Source: CAWHOW01 sp963831005 (lineage in GTDB: Bacteria; Bacteroidota; Bacteroidia; Bacteroidales; CG2-30-32-10). From it: DNA of 64,000 bases. The number at the start of each line of letters is the position of its first letter. The first letter of the stretch is position 1. The translations under genes and the position numbers were made by a program. Where the stretch lies: the NCBI GenBank assembly GCA_963831005.1, contig CAWHOW010000039.1:44211-108210 (forward strand), written 5' to 3'. Below the pieces are notes generated by a model. It worked only from the letters and a program-made list of their open reading frames with translations, had not been told where the DNA came from and did not search any database. Shown one piece after another: positions 18,575-27,297 of this stretch.

Positions 18575-20449
18575 ATGTATAAAAACCTGAGAGAATTCAT
18601 ACAGGCTTTGGAGCAGGCAAATGAATTGATTCGTGTAAATGAATTTGTTTCTCCTGTTCTTGAGATCACTGAAATTACCGACCGCATCAGCAAAGCAGGA
18701 GGAAAAGCTTTATTGTTTGAGAACACAGGTACAGATTTTCCCCTGCTTATAAACTCAATGGGTTCCATGAAACGTATGTGCATGGCGCTTGGGGTAAAGG
18801 ATATGGAGGATATTGGTAAAGAAATGGAAAAGCTTTTCAAACAAATTCTTTCTCCTAAGGAAGGCTTTGTCGACAAGCTAAAACTTTTGCCAACACTGAA
18901 TGAAGTTGCTTCGTGGATGCCAAAGCTGATACATAAAAAAGCTCCCTGCCAGGAAATGGTAATGAGCGAAGTTGATTTGTCAAAACTACCTGTATTGCAA
19001 TGCTGGCCTTATGACGGAGGAAAGTTTATTACGCTTCCTTTGGTTCATACTGTTGATCCCGAAAACGGGATACGCAATGTGGGAATGTACAGGATGCAGG
19101 TCTTTGATAAAGACATGACAGGTATGCACTGGCATATTCATAAGAACTCTGCACGTCATTACAGGGAATATAAAAAGCTTGGGAAAAGAATGCCGGTGGC
19201 TGTTGCACTTGGTGGTGACCCTGTTTATACCTATGCAGCTACAGCTCCTCTACCTGATAATATTGATGAATATTTACTTGCCGGTTTCCTGAGAAAGAAA
19301 AAAGTTGAATTAGTAAAATGTATTACTCAGGATATTGAAGTTCCTGCCGATGCTGATTTCATTATTGAAGGTTATGTTGATCCAAAAGAAGAGCTGATAG
19401 TAGAAGGCCCTTTCGGTGATCATACGGGATACTATTCATTGCAAGACTTGTATCCTAAATTCCATGTTACTTGTATCACTCACAGGAAAAATGCGGTGTA
19501 TCCAGCCACAATTGTTGGTATTCCACCTCAGGAAGACGCATTCATTGGCAAAGCGACAGAGCGTATATTCCTCACTCCTATTCGCATGGCCATGCTTCCT
19601 GAGATACTTGATATGTCCATGCCACCTGAAGGAGTATTTCATAATCTGGCTATAGTTAAAATTAATAAAGAATACCCCGGTCATGCTGCAAAAGTTATGA
19701 ATAGCCTGTGGGGCGCAGGACAGATGATGTTCAACAAAATGATGATAGTGGTTGATGAGGATACAGATATTCATAATCCTTCCACTTTGATAAAGAATAT
19801 TTTCAAATGCATTGATATTCCCAATGACATTATTTTCAGTCGAGGGCCAATGGATGTGCTCGATCATTCAGGCAGCGAATTCGCTTATGGCGGTAAAATA
19901 GGAATTGATGCAACTTCACAAAAGAAGAACGAACCAGTTAACTTCTTACCAATTGACAGGAATATAATATTTCAGAAGTATCCAGAGATTGTTAATATAA
20001 ATCAGGATTTCTTAAAGGACGAAATCCCTCTGTTAATCATTATTGCTGACAAATCAAAAAGAAAACTAAAGAATGTTGCCGAGTATTTGATGAATGAAAA
20101 GGGTTTTGAGAATATTTCAGTAATTGTTTTCTGCGAGCGTGGTCTCAATACATCCAACTATGGAGATGTGGTTTGGAGCGTACTAAATAATATTGATGCT
20201 GCAAGAGATTGTTATATCCTTTCATCATTAAACCCTTATGTGAAGCCAAAACTGGTAATTGATGGAACACGGAAGTCTGCAAGCAAAGATGACTTTAATC
20301 GCCTTTGGCCAAATGTAACTGTAATGGATTACAAGACCATTGATGCCATTGATGCAAAATGGGATAAGCTGGGACTAGGCAAATTAATACCATCGCCTTC
20401 ATTAAAATATAGCAATTTGCTTCGTGGAGACGGCGCTGTGGCCGAGTGA
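18575..20449 (+). CDS. UbiD-family decarboxylase (menaquinone-type)
   Basis: A 624-residue protein starting MYKNLREFIQALE, typical of the longer UbiD paralogues annotated as menaquinone-biosynthesis decarboxylases in Bacteroidota. Visible UbiD landmarks are GMYRMQVFDKDMTGMHWH, EGPFGDHTGYYS and IVVDEDTDIHNP. UbiD enzymes use prenylated FMN to remove an aromatic carboxyl group. No UbiX flavin prenyltransferase gene lies nearby. It follows PhzF with no gap. The quinone link fits the respiratory genes further on, but the substrate is inferred from family naming only. Confidence 0.88.
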   Translation: MYKNLREFIQALEQANELIRVNEFVSPVLEITEITDRISKAGGKALLFENTGTDFPLLINSMGSMKRMCMALGVKDMEDIGKEMEKLFKQILSPKEGFVDKLKLLPTLNEVASWMPKLIHKKAPCQEMVMSEVDLSKLPVLQCWPYDGGKFITLPLVHTVDPENGIRNVGMYRMQVFDKDMTGMHWHIHKNSARHYREYKKLGKRMPVAVALGGDPVYTYAATAPLPDNIDEYLLAGFLRKKKVELVKCITQDIEVPADADFIIEGYVDPKEELIVEGPFGDHTGYYSLQDLYPKFHVTCITHRKNAVYPATIVGIPPQEDAFIGKATERIFLTPIRMAMLPEILDMSMPPEGVFHNLAIVKINKEYPGHAAKVMNSLWGAGQMMFNKMMIVVDEDTDIHNPSTLIKNIFKCIDIPNDIIFSRGPMDVLDHSGSEFAYGGKIGIDATSQKKNEPVNFLPIDRNIIFQKYPEIVNINQDFLKDEIPLLIIIADKSKRKLKNVAEYLMNEKGFENISVIVFCERGLNTSNYGDVVWSVLNNIDAARDCYILSSLNPYVKPKLVIDGTRKSASKDDFNRLWPNVTVMDYKTIDAIDAKWDKLGLGKLIPSPSLKYSNLLRGDGAVAE

Positions 20450-20451
20450 TA

Positions 20452-20994
20452 TTATTTCTTTTCTCTGTCGAAGAATGGGTTCTTTGCCGAAGAACTTAAT
20501 GGAATGCCATAAACAATCTTGACATCTTTACCCATCAAACCGAGTTCGCGAACAGCGTGTCCAACAGAATTCATCACCCTGTTATCTACACGATGGTCCA
20601 TTGCAACTCCCACTGCGGAACCTATAGCTATTCCGAGATCACCAGTATTGAATGAGCAGGGAACATCAGGATGTTTTTCTTTTTCTTCGCAGTTTTTAAA
20701 ACCGCAATGTCCGCACATTTTAAGTCCTATAGTGCTAATCCTGGTTCCTATAAGTATCATTACTGTTGATTGCAATATATTTTCGGCATCACGTAAAAAG
20801 CTTGGAATATCTTTCTCAGTGCCTATTTCTTTCATCTTCTGCGAAATCATTTCAATGCTCTGACTTTCTGCAAAAGCTATTTCAAGGTTATCAATCCCAC
20901 GTGCCTTGGGTGCTGTTCGTGCTGCAAGCAACATCTCTTTTGCAATAGAGAGAAGCGTTTCCGTTCGAATATTTTCTTCAGTTGTAATCGACAT
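20452..20994 (-). CDS. DUF2148 ferredoxin-like protein
   Basis: A 180-residue protein with the cysteine set MCGHCGFKNC and, later, PDVPCSFN (about residues 100-130), as in DUF2148 proteins thought to carry an iron-sulfur cluster. The rest resembles a degenerate nitroreductase-like fold (LLAARTAPKARGIDNLEI, then MDHRVDNRVMNSVG). Role unknown; it is common in anaerobes. It ends 3 bases from the convergent UbiD gene. Confidence 0.85.
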   Translation of the reverse strand: MSITTEENIRTETLLSIAKEMLLAARTAPKARGIDNLEIAFAESQSIEMISQKMKEIGTEKDIPSFLRDAENILQSTVMILIGTRISTIGLKMCGHCGFKNCEEKEKHPDVPCSFNTGDLGIAIGSAVGVAMDHRVDNRVMNSVGHAVRELGLMGKDVKIVYGIPLSSSAKNPFFDREKK

Positions 20995-21064
20995 AGTATA
21001 TTATTTAAATACAAAGGTAGGCATACTTTAAATAGGAATGAATTATATTAAACCATTATCCTCA

Positions 21065-21712
21065 TTATAAATCCTCTTGCGATTTTATGCGGTCGTTCTC
21101 AAACACAATCCTCTTGGTAATATTCCCGCTTTTATCATACCATATCTCAGGACCGTTCTTTTTGTTATTCTTATATTGAATTTCTCTGCTTATGCTCCCG
21201 TCAGGGTATAAACCTTTCTGAACGCCCTCCCCTTTTTTAAAATTACCTTCTCCTACCTTAATTCCGTTAATATCCCAGTATTCCCATTTGCCGTCATACA
21301 ATCCTTTATTATACGAGCCTTGCACCTTTAACTGTCCACTCTCATGCCATTCTTTCGAAAGGCCGTCAAGTGTATCATTCACATAATTCATTTCGGCTTC
21401 CTCCTTACCTTTATTATAGTATTCCGTTGTTAAGCCGTTCCGCAGATTACTCGAATAATATTCTATTCGCTGCAGGTTTCCGCTAAAATACCAGCGTGTA
21501 GTTCTTCCATCCAGCAGGTTTTTCTTGTAATTGCTCTCCATTTGCTTGATGCCGCTCGAATACCACCAGGTGCATACGCCATCCATCTTATCATTCTTAT
21601 AATTCAGTTCCGATTTCACATTGCCATTATCCCAGTACTCAACTTTTGTACTTTTCCTTGTGCAGGAAGAAATTAATATTACAAGTAATATGAAGGCTAT
21701 TTCCTTTTTCAT
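21065..21712 (-). CDS. YwqK-like MORN-repeat lipoprotein
   Basis: The signal with lipobox (LLVILISSC, Cys17) predicts a lipoprotein. The 215-residue body consists of repeated blocks of the form YW.NGN/SGxxKxE.NYKNDxxDG (about 8 copies of 20-24 residues), the MORN-like repeat of the YwqK family. Databases call such proteins toxin-antitoxin YwqK antitoxins, but in Bacteroidota they are mostly exported and of unknown role; no toxin is visible beside it. It lies 20 bases downstream of the next gene upstream, so the two may be cotranscribed. Confidence 0.82.
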   Translation of the reverse strand: MKKEIAFILLVILISSCTRKSTKVEYWDNGNVKSELNYKNDKMDGVCTWWYSSGIKQMESNYKKNLLDGRTTRWYFSGNLQRIEYYSSNLRNGLTTEYYNKGKEEAEMNYVNDTLDGLSKEWHESGQLKVQGSYNKGLYDGKWEYWDINGIKVGEGNFKKGEGVQKGLYPDGSISREIQYKNNKKNGPEIWYDKSGNITKRIVFENDRIKSQEDL

Positions 21713-21732
21713 CTTTATTTTTCCCTGATGGT

Positions 21733-22356
21733 TTAGTTGTCTTTACAGTATGCTTTATAATCAGCAATATAGCCAAAAATAATGTTTAATGCATCCATTT
21801 TCATATCCTGTGTAAGGCTGTAATTCTTTCTGACTTCTTCACATATCTTGAACACCCTGCAGAAGTCTGTGGTCATGGCTTCCTGACCTTCAACAAGAGC
21901 AAGCATAATATTAATAGTATAACTTTTCGGCTTTTTCTTGCGGGCAAGAGCAAGTAGTTCTAAAGCCTTATCTGTTTTAAAATAATTATCCATGATGGTC
22001 AAATAGCCCAGGCAGAATAAATCATCCGCTGAGAGTTTTTTCATATCAGGGTCGCCAGTTGTCTTATATTTCTTCTGGATATAAGGCATAAACAGCAAAG
22101 CATTTTGTTTGCCATCAATACTCCACGATAGGGCATTGATTATAGCCGCTTTTACATCAATTGCAACCGTGTCGCTCAGCAGGTAATTGGCGATGCTTTC
22201 ATCCATAACGCCAGATTCATGTGCTTTATTAACAATAGCGTATTCGGCATAAGCGCTGTAAAAATCTGTTGAAGTAATAGGCGAATCAGCAAAAAGCTCA
22301 GCTGCACCAAATAGAATATGAAAGAGAAATATTGAAATAATTAATGTTTTTCTCAT
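21733..22356 (-). CDS. exported protein of unknown function
   Basis: A 207-residue protein with a signal peptide ending near AAELFADS. The mature part is helical and TPR-like in character (SADDLFCLGYLTIMDNYFKTD, ALELLALARKKKPKSY split over two helices), with two cysteines near residues 160-200. No catalytic motif is seen. It sits directly upstream of the MORN-like lipoprotein (20-base gap), and a 21-bp repeat array begins 107 bases upstream of its start codon. Confidence 0.7.
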   Translation of the reverse strand: MRKTLIISIFLFHILFGAAELFADSPITSTDFYSAYAEYAIVNKAHESGVMDESIANYLLSDTVAIDVKAAIINALSWSIDGKQNALLFMPYIQKKYKTTGDPDMKKLSADDLFCLGYLTIMDNYFKTDKALELLALARKKKPKSYTINIMLALVEGQEAMTTDFCRVFKICEEVRKNYSLTQDMKMDALNIIFGYIADYKAYCKDN

Positions 22357-22463
22357 AAGATTACCTTATTATATACCTGCAAAATTATCAATTCTCATCA
22401 TAAAAAGGTCTAATTTTATTGGAAAACATCTTGGCATTTAAACGATATGCTCACATTACTTCA

Positions 22464-22799
22464 CGAAAACGTAAGCTTTTCTTTCATAAACTTAAACTTT
22501 CAGTGCGCTATTTTCACTTTTCCAAGCAAAAGCATTAGTTTTCAATACTATATATAACTTTTACTCGGCTATAGTTTACACTTTCATGACGAGAGTGTAC
22601 ACTCTCAGGTTAATAGTGCACACTCTCAAAGCGATAGTTTACACTCTCAAATTAATAGTGCACACTTTCACGGCGATAGTTTACACTATCAGAACGAGAG
22701 TGAACACTTTTGCGACGATAGTGTACACTGTCATGACAATAGTGCACACTTTCATAGTGATAGTGTACACTTTCATGACGGGAGTGTGCACTCTCAAAA
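22464..22799. repeat. 21-bp tandem array of near-palindromes, about 16 units
   Basis: Eleven well-kept 21-bp units (22569-22799) are preceded by about five decayed ones. The unit centre is AGTGTACACT or AGTTTACACT. The copy at 22591-22606 is a perfect 16-base palindrome, GAGAGTGTACACTCTC. Each unit therefore carries a dyad centred every 21 bp. It lies upstream of the 21733-22356 gene. Open frames across it are repeat artefacts. Confidence 0.9.
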
Positions 22800-22915
22800 C
22801 GATTAATTCGCTTTTAACAATATGAATTAAGCATATTGTTCAATAAGGGAAAGATAATAGGCTGATGTTTCACCCTTTTGCAGTAAATGCCTGAATTTGA
22901 GTGAGAAGACGTTTA

Positions 22916-23614
22916 CTATTTATGCAATCCAAGCTGAATACCGGCAGTAAAACGTGGCAGTTCGGCGTAATGATAAGAGGTTTTGAAAAGATCGGATAAG
23001 CGGTAGTTTGCAAAGAACACATACCTGCCGAATCCAACTCTGGCAGTAAGTCCATAATTGGTGTTGTTGATGTATTTCAGGCGAGAAACAGTGGTCTTTA
23101 CAATATTACCGTTGGGTATTTTATCCTTGGTAAAGTGAGTTGTTGAAAAACCCCAATCTCCAAAGGCGCCAATGTCAATAAAATTACCTATGCGGTTGCC
23201 ACGCCTGCCATAGTTGAAACGCATATATCCGCCCAGGCCCAGATCGCTGAAATTCATTTGTTCTTTGTTATGAGCAATGGTATCGGGAAGGGTTTTCACC
23301 GCCGACTGCTTTATAGCATAAGTGTATGAATTGAAAGCAATTTCGTAGCCTATTGCAAAGAAATTGGAGATGCGGAACTTGTAGCGATAACCCAACATCC
23401 AGTCGACCGAGCGACCGTACTTAATGTCGCTACCGGCACTGTCGGGCTTGCCTGCAATAAAGCCGAAGCCCACATAGAAATGCGAATAGTTGCGAAGGTT
23501 AGGCCCGCGCTTTCCAAGAACGGTATCGTTCACATCCTGGTGCATAAGGACGGTCTGCGAATAGCCTGTTATACACAGAATTGCAAAAAGAATGGCGATT
23601 GAATATTTTTTCAT
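22916..23614 (-). CDS. exported probable outer-membrane beta-barrel protein
   Basis: A 232-residue protein with signal peptide MKKYSIAILFAILCITGYSQ. The rest is made of alternating aromatic/hydrophobic strands with turns (HFYVGFGFIAG, WMLGYRYKFRISNFFAIGYE, GLGGYMRFNYGRRGNR, GLTARVGFGRYVFFANYRL), ending in FTAGIQLGLHK. This is the pattern of a small outer-membrane barrel. Function unknown. A palindromic repeat lies upstream. Confidence 0.75.
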   Translation of the reverse strand: MKKYSIAILFAILCITGYSQTVLMHQDVNDTVLGKRGPNLRNYSHFYVGFGFIAGKPDSAGSDIKYGRSVDWMLGYRYKFRISNFFAIGYEIAFNSYTYAIKQSAVKTLPDTIAHNKEQMNFSDLGLGGYMRFNYGRRGNRIGNFIDIGAFGDWGFSTTHFTKDKIPNGNIVKTTVSRLKYINNTNYGLTARVGFGRYVFFANYRLSDLFKTSYHYAELPRFTAGIQLGLHK

Positions 23615-23694
23615 GAAGGCAGGATTTATAAATTGAAACGGTTAAAATAAATTTTCACTTTGCTGCTTCTCAAAAGGGGAAGATAACAAACAAA

Positions 23695-23765
23695 CGTCAT
23701 TGCGAGGAGGAACGACGAAGCAATCAGATTGAAGAAGAGATTGCTTCGCTTCGCTCGCAATGACG
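23695..23765. repeat. REP-like palindrome (GTCATTGCGAG family)
   Basis: The outer arms CGTCATTGCGAG / CTCGCAATGACG and inner arms GAAGCAATC / GATTGCTTC give a long 71-base hairpin. A related but decayed copy lies at 36846-36941, and a fragment near 46795. Confidence 0.9.
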
Positions 23766-23802
23766 GGTCTGTTATTTTTCTACTTAACATGACTTTAAGA
23801 AA

Positions 23803-25380
23803 TTAAAACTGAAACGAACGGTTAAAGTTGCCAAGATGTACATTAAGCTTCTGCCCTTTCTTATAGTTGGCTTTAAGAAGCTTGAGCACCTGATATTCCG
23901 TTACTGAAACAACATTATATTCCGTCAGGGTTCCGTCAGGATTTTGTATGTTGTAATACAGGTACTTTACAGGCACTTTATCTTTATTTTCAAAGTAATC
24001 TTGTGTAACCACCACTTCCACATACTCAAAATCATCAATAATATCGAATGTTTTCACCGGCACTGTGAGCTTGTGCTCGGTGAAATACGATGCCTGCGGT
24101 ACGCCATAGCCATGAGCATAATCGAAATATGGATACAGATCGCCTGATTCTTCAATTGAATTGAACATCTGCATATTGTTCAAGCCCCTGTTAATCTGCC
24201 ATGCGCAGGCAGCAAAACCTGCCACAAGCGGACAAGCAAAAGATGTGCCTTCAACTGACTCAAGATTATCCTTACCGGCAGCAATTACATGACCATAGGC
24301 GGAAACATTTGGTTTCATTCGCTTATCCCAGGTGGGACCAAAGGAACTGAATGATATATGATACTCTGTTATCGGGTCAATGCCACCTACGGAAAGGGCA
24401 CTATCGGCATCGGCAGGAGCACCTATTATTTTCCATTTGGTATCGCCATCATTACCGGCAGCATTGATAACCAATATCCCTTTTTTTGCAGCCAGGTTGG
24501 CGGCCCTTGTTACCAAAGTGGTTTTACCGTCCATCTGGCTGGGGAAATAGCGCTGATATGTATAACCAAGGGAACTGCTGATAATATCGGCACCATTTTT
24601 ATCGGCCCATTCAACGGCTGCCAGCCAGTTCTCTTCTTCAAAAAAAGGCTCCCTTTTCACTTCAGTCCTCGCAAGCAAGAACTCCGCCCCTGTTGCAAGA
24701 CCGATCTTATGTCCATTCACCATTCCGCAAATGCACGACATCACCATGGTACCGTGCGACATCCAGCCATAAACGAAATCTTTGTTCTTCACAAAGTCCC
24801 ATGTCTTAATTATCCTGCCATCCCTGCGAACCTGCTCGAAAGCGGGGTTAGTATCCACCGTAGGGAAACCTCCGTCGAATATAGCAATGCGAATTCCTTT
24901 GCCATCAATATTCTTTTCCCTGAAAAGATCACCACCCATGCGGGCAGTTTGTTTTAGAAGGGGAATAAGCAGTGAAGAATCGGAATTATTAAAATCTGAC
25001 GCATCGAATTCCGCAGGAACTGCAATAGTTTCCATCTTTTCTACTGACCTGACCTCCTGTAGCTTTTTAACTTGTTCTATTTCAGATGCACTTGCATAAA
25101 CCGACATTGCATTGAACCAGCGGCTGGAATTAGAAACCGAATCAACCAGCCTTGTAACAGTATTAACGTAATCATTATTCAAAGGGAAATCGGTGGAATC
25201 GGAAAGCGGAATGCCGTATTGAAATCGTCGCTCAATGGTCTTTTTATCAAAGTAATTATAAGGGTTGAATGTTGTATTCTTCTTGTCTTTCAGGAAAACC
25301 CAATACTTTTCGTTTTGAGCAGAAACGAATATAGCTCCAATAAAAAATATTAATAAAATCAAAAAAAGCTTGCGTATCAT
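23803..25380 (-). CDS. subtilisin-like S8 serine protease, exported
   Basis: 525 residues with signal peptide (1-21, ending VSAQ). The S8 triad is readable as Asp169 (AIFDGG), His209 (SHGT) and Ser380 (EGTSFACP), with oxyanion Asn310 (AAGND). A pro-region fills about 22-150, and a C-terminal beta-rich domain (about 425-525) follows the catalytic core. No T9SS sorting domain is seen, so it is probably periplasmic or surface-held another way. It probably degrades proteins for nutrition. Adjacent genes give no more clues. Confidence 0.92.
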   Translation of the reverse strand: MIRKLFLILLIFFIGAIFVSAQNEKYWVFLKDKKNTTFNPYNYFDKKTIERRFQYGIPLSDSTDFPLNNDYVNTVTRLVDSVSNSSRWFNAMSVYASASEIEQVKKLQEVRSVEKMETIAVPAEFDASDFNNSDSSLLIPLLKQTARMGGDLFREKNIDGKGIRIAIFDGGFPTVDTNPAFEQVRRDGRIIKTWDFVKNKDFVYGWMSHGTMVMSCICGMVNGHKIGLATGAEFLLARTEVKREPFFEEENWLAAVEWADKNGADIISSSLGYTYQRYFPSQMDGKTTLVTRAANLAAKKGILVINAAGNDGDTKWKIIGAPADADSALSVGGIDPITEYHISFSSFGPTWDKRMKPNVSAYGHVIAAGKDNLESVEGTSFACPLVAGFAACAWQINRGLNNMQMFNSIEESGDLYPYFDYAHGYGVPQASYFTEHKLTVPVKTFDIIDDFEYVEVVVTQDYFENKDKVPVKYLYYNIQNPDGTLTEYNVVSVTEYQVLKLLKANYKKGQKLNVHLGNFNRSFQF

Positions 25381-25486
25381 GCCTGTCTGATAAAATCAAA
25401 ATCTGTTCAAAGAAACAAAAAAATTTACAGTCCTTGATTAAAGAAAGGAATATATTTGCATTAGTATCTGACAAATTATTTATCCC

Positions 25487-25960
25487 ATGCCAAAGAAGAA
25501 GAGAATTATTACAAAGGAAACAGAGATTGAAGAAATCATCAAAAAAAGCGTTTGCTGTTATGTTGGAATGGTGGATGAAAACAACCGTCCTTACGTTCTT
25601 CCTTTTAATTTCGGGTATAAGGATAAATGCATTTATTTACATTCAGCGCCAACGGGGAAAAAGATAGATATTCTGAAAAAGAATAACAGTGTTTGTATAG
25701 TTTTCAGTATTGATCATGATCTTTCGTGGCAGCATCCGGATGTGGCATGCAGCTACAGTATGAGTTATAAAAGCGTTATTTGCAATGGGAAAGTTGAATT
25801 TATTGAAGATTTTGAGAAGAAAGTGGAAGCGATGAACATTATCATGCAGCAATATACCGGAAGGGATTTTCAATATTCCAAACCTGCAGTGGATGGTGTT
25901 TTATTGTACAAAGTAGTTGTTGAAGAACTTACAGCTAAGGAGTTTGGAAATTTAAGTTAA
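25487..25960 (+). CDS. pyridoxamine 5'-phosphate oxidase-like flavin protein
   Basis: 157 residues. The segment YVGMVDENNRPYVLPFNFGY is the split-barrel flavin-binding start of the Pyridox_ox_2 group. YLHSAPTGKKIDILKKN and VCIVFSIDHDL follow, and the C-terminus GVLLYKVVVEELTAKEFG is typical. Members reduce small molecules with FMN or bind haem or F420; substrate unknown. The -7-like TATATTTG at 25451-25458 may drive it. NDH-2 follows after 9 bases, so the two are likely one operon. Confidence 0.82.
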   Translation: MPKKKRIITKETEIEEIIKKSVCCYVGMVDENNRPYVLPFNFGYKDKCIYLHSAPTGKKIDILKKNNSVCIVFSIDHDLSWQHPDVACSYSMSYKSVICNGKVEFIEDFEKKVEAMNIIMQQYTGRDFQYSKPAVDGVLLYKVVVEELTAKEFGNLS

Positions 25961-25969
25961 GAAAAGAAT

Positions 25970-27295
25970 ATGAGCCTGAATATACCCGAATCGAATTTGC
26001 CGAGGTTAGTTATTGTAGGTGGTGGTTTTGGAGGGCTATCGCTTATCAAGCATATCAACAGGAAAGAATTCCAGGTAATACTTTTAGACAAGCATAATTA
26101 TCATACATTTCAGCCGCTTCTTTACCAGGTGGCTACCGGAGGACTGGAAGTAGGTTCTATTGCATTTCCGCTTCGCAGATTTACCAAGCATTTCAGGAAC
26201 GTGATCTTCAGAATGGCTAAAGTGGTAGAGATCATTTCAGAGAGAAATGAAATTCGTACCAATATTGGAATATTGAGATACGACTATTTAGTAATAGCAA
26301 CCGGCAGCGAGAATAATATTTACGGCAATAAACATTTAGAAGAATATGCAGTAGGGTTAAAAACCATTCCGCAGGCACTGGATATCCGCAGCCATATATT
26401 GCAGAATTTTGAAATGGCATCTCAAACCACGGATGCATACGAAAGAGAAGCGATGATGAATATTATTGTTGCGGGTGGAGGCCCCACAGGCGTTGAAGTA
26501 GCAGGTTCACTGGCAGAACTAAAGAAACATGTGCTTTCAAAAGATTATCCCGAACTTGATTTTAGCAGTATGAAAGTAATGCTGATTGAAGGTTCCGACA
26601 GAATACTTGGGACATTGTCAAAAGAAGCTTCCTTAAAAGCGAGTCATTACCTGGAAAAAATGGGCGTTACAATTAGGCTCAATGTAAGGGTGAACGATTA
26701 TAACGGAGATATTGCAAAATTGTCTGATGGTTCGACACTTCATTCGCATGCACTTATATGGGCTGCAGGTGTAATGGGGCTTATACCTGCCGGAATTGCG
26801 AATAATAATATCACGAAGGGAACAAGGATAAAAACAAACACATTCAACCAAATGTGTGATGTGAAAAATATTTTCGTGATGGGTGATGTTTCTGCCATTA
26901 TTTCTGAACAATACCCTGCGGGACATCCAATGGTGGCGCCCGTTGCAATTCAACAGGGAAAGAATATTGCAAGGAATTTATTAAACATGAAGAACGGAAA
27001 TGAACTGAATCCTTTTTCGTATAGCAATAGGGGAACAATGGCAACAGTAGGAAGAAACAAAGCCGTAGTAGAAATCCCTCTGCTTAATTTTCAGGGTACC
27101 TTCGCATGGTTTGTATGGTGCTTTGTCCACCTGATGTCCATTGTGGGATTTAGGAATAAGCTGGTTATATTTGTTGACTGGGCCTGGAATTATATCAGCT
27201 TCGATAAAGCATTGCGACTTATTATCAGGCCATACCGTAAATATTCAATTTCTTCCGATCAGGAGAAAGCAGAGCTTAATAAAGTTGAAGGGTAA
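25970..27295 (+). CDS. ndh: type II NADH:quinone oxidoreductase (NDH-2)
   Basis: 441 residues. The FAD dinucleotide motif VIVGGGFGGLSLIKH lies at about 14-28 and the NADH motif IIVAGGGPTGVEVAGS at about 163-178. The quinone-site motif AxxAxQxG appears as APVAIQQG near 323. The C-terminal membrane-anchoring part includes FAWFVWCFVHLMSIVG. NDH-2 passes electrons from NADH to menaquinone without pumping protons. It ends 2 bases from the stop of nuoN on the opposite strand, so the non-pumping and pumping NADH dehydrogenases abut tail to tail. Confidence 0.92.
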   Translation: MSLNIPESNLPRLVIVGGGFGGLSLIKHINRKEFQVILLDKHNYHTFQPLLYQVATGGLEVGSIAFPLRRFTKHFRNVIFRMAKVVEIISERNEIRTNIGILRYDYLVIATGSENNIYGNKHLEEYAVGLKTIPQALDIRSHILQNFEMASQTTDAYEREAMMNIIVAGGGPTGVEVAGSLAELKKHVLSKDYPELDFSSMKVMLIEGSDRILGTLSKEASLKASHYLEKMGVTIRLNVRVNDYNGDIAKLSDGSTLHSHALIWAAGVMGLIPAGIANNNITKGTRIKTNTFNQMCDVKNIFVMGDVSAIISEQYPAGHPMVAPVAIQQGKNIARNLLNMKNGNELNPFSYSNRGTMATVGRNKAVVEIPLLNFQGTFAWFVWCFVHLMSIVGFRNKLVIFVDWAWNYISFDKALRLIIRPYRKYSISSDQEKAELNKVEG

Positions 27296-27297
27296 TT

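Noticed and set aside
22464..22799. CRISPR array
   Set aside because: Units are contiguous 21-mers with no unique spacers, and no cas genes are present. The same holds for the other arrays.
24358..24957. 199-codon frame opposite the subtilase
   Set aside because: The opposite strand encodes a complete S8 protease with its triad, so this is a shadow.
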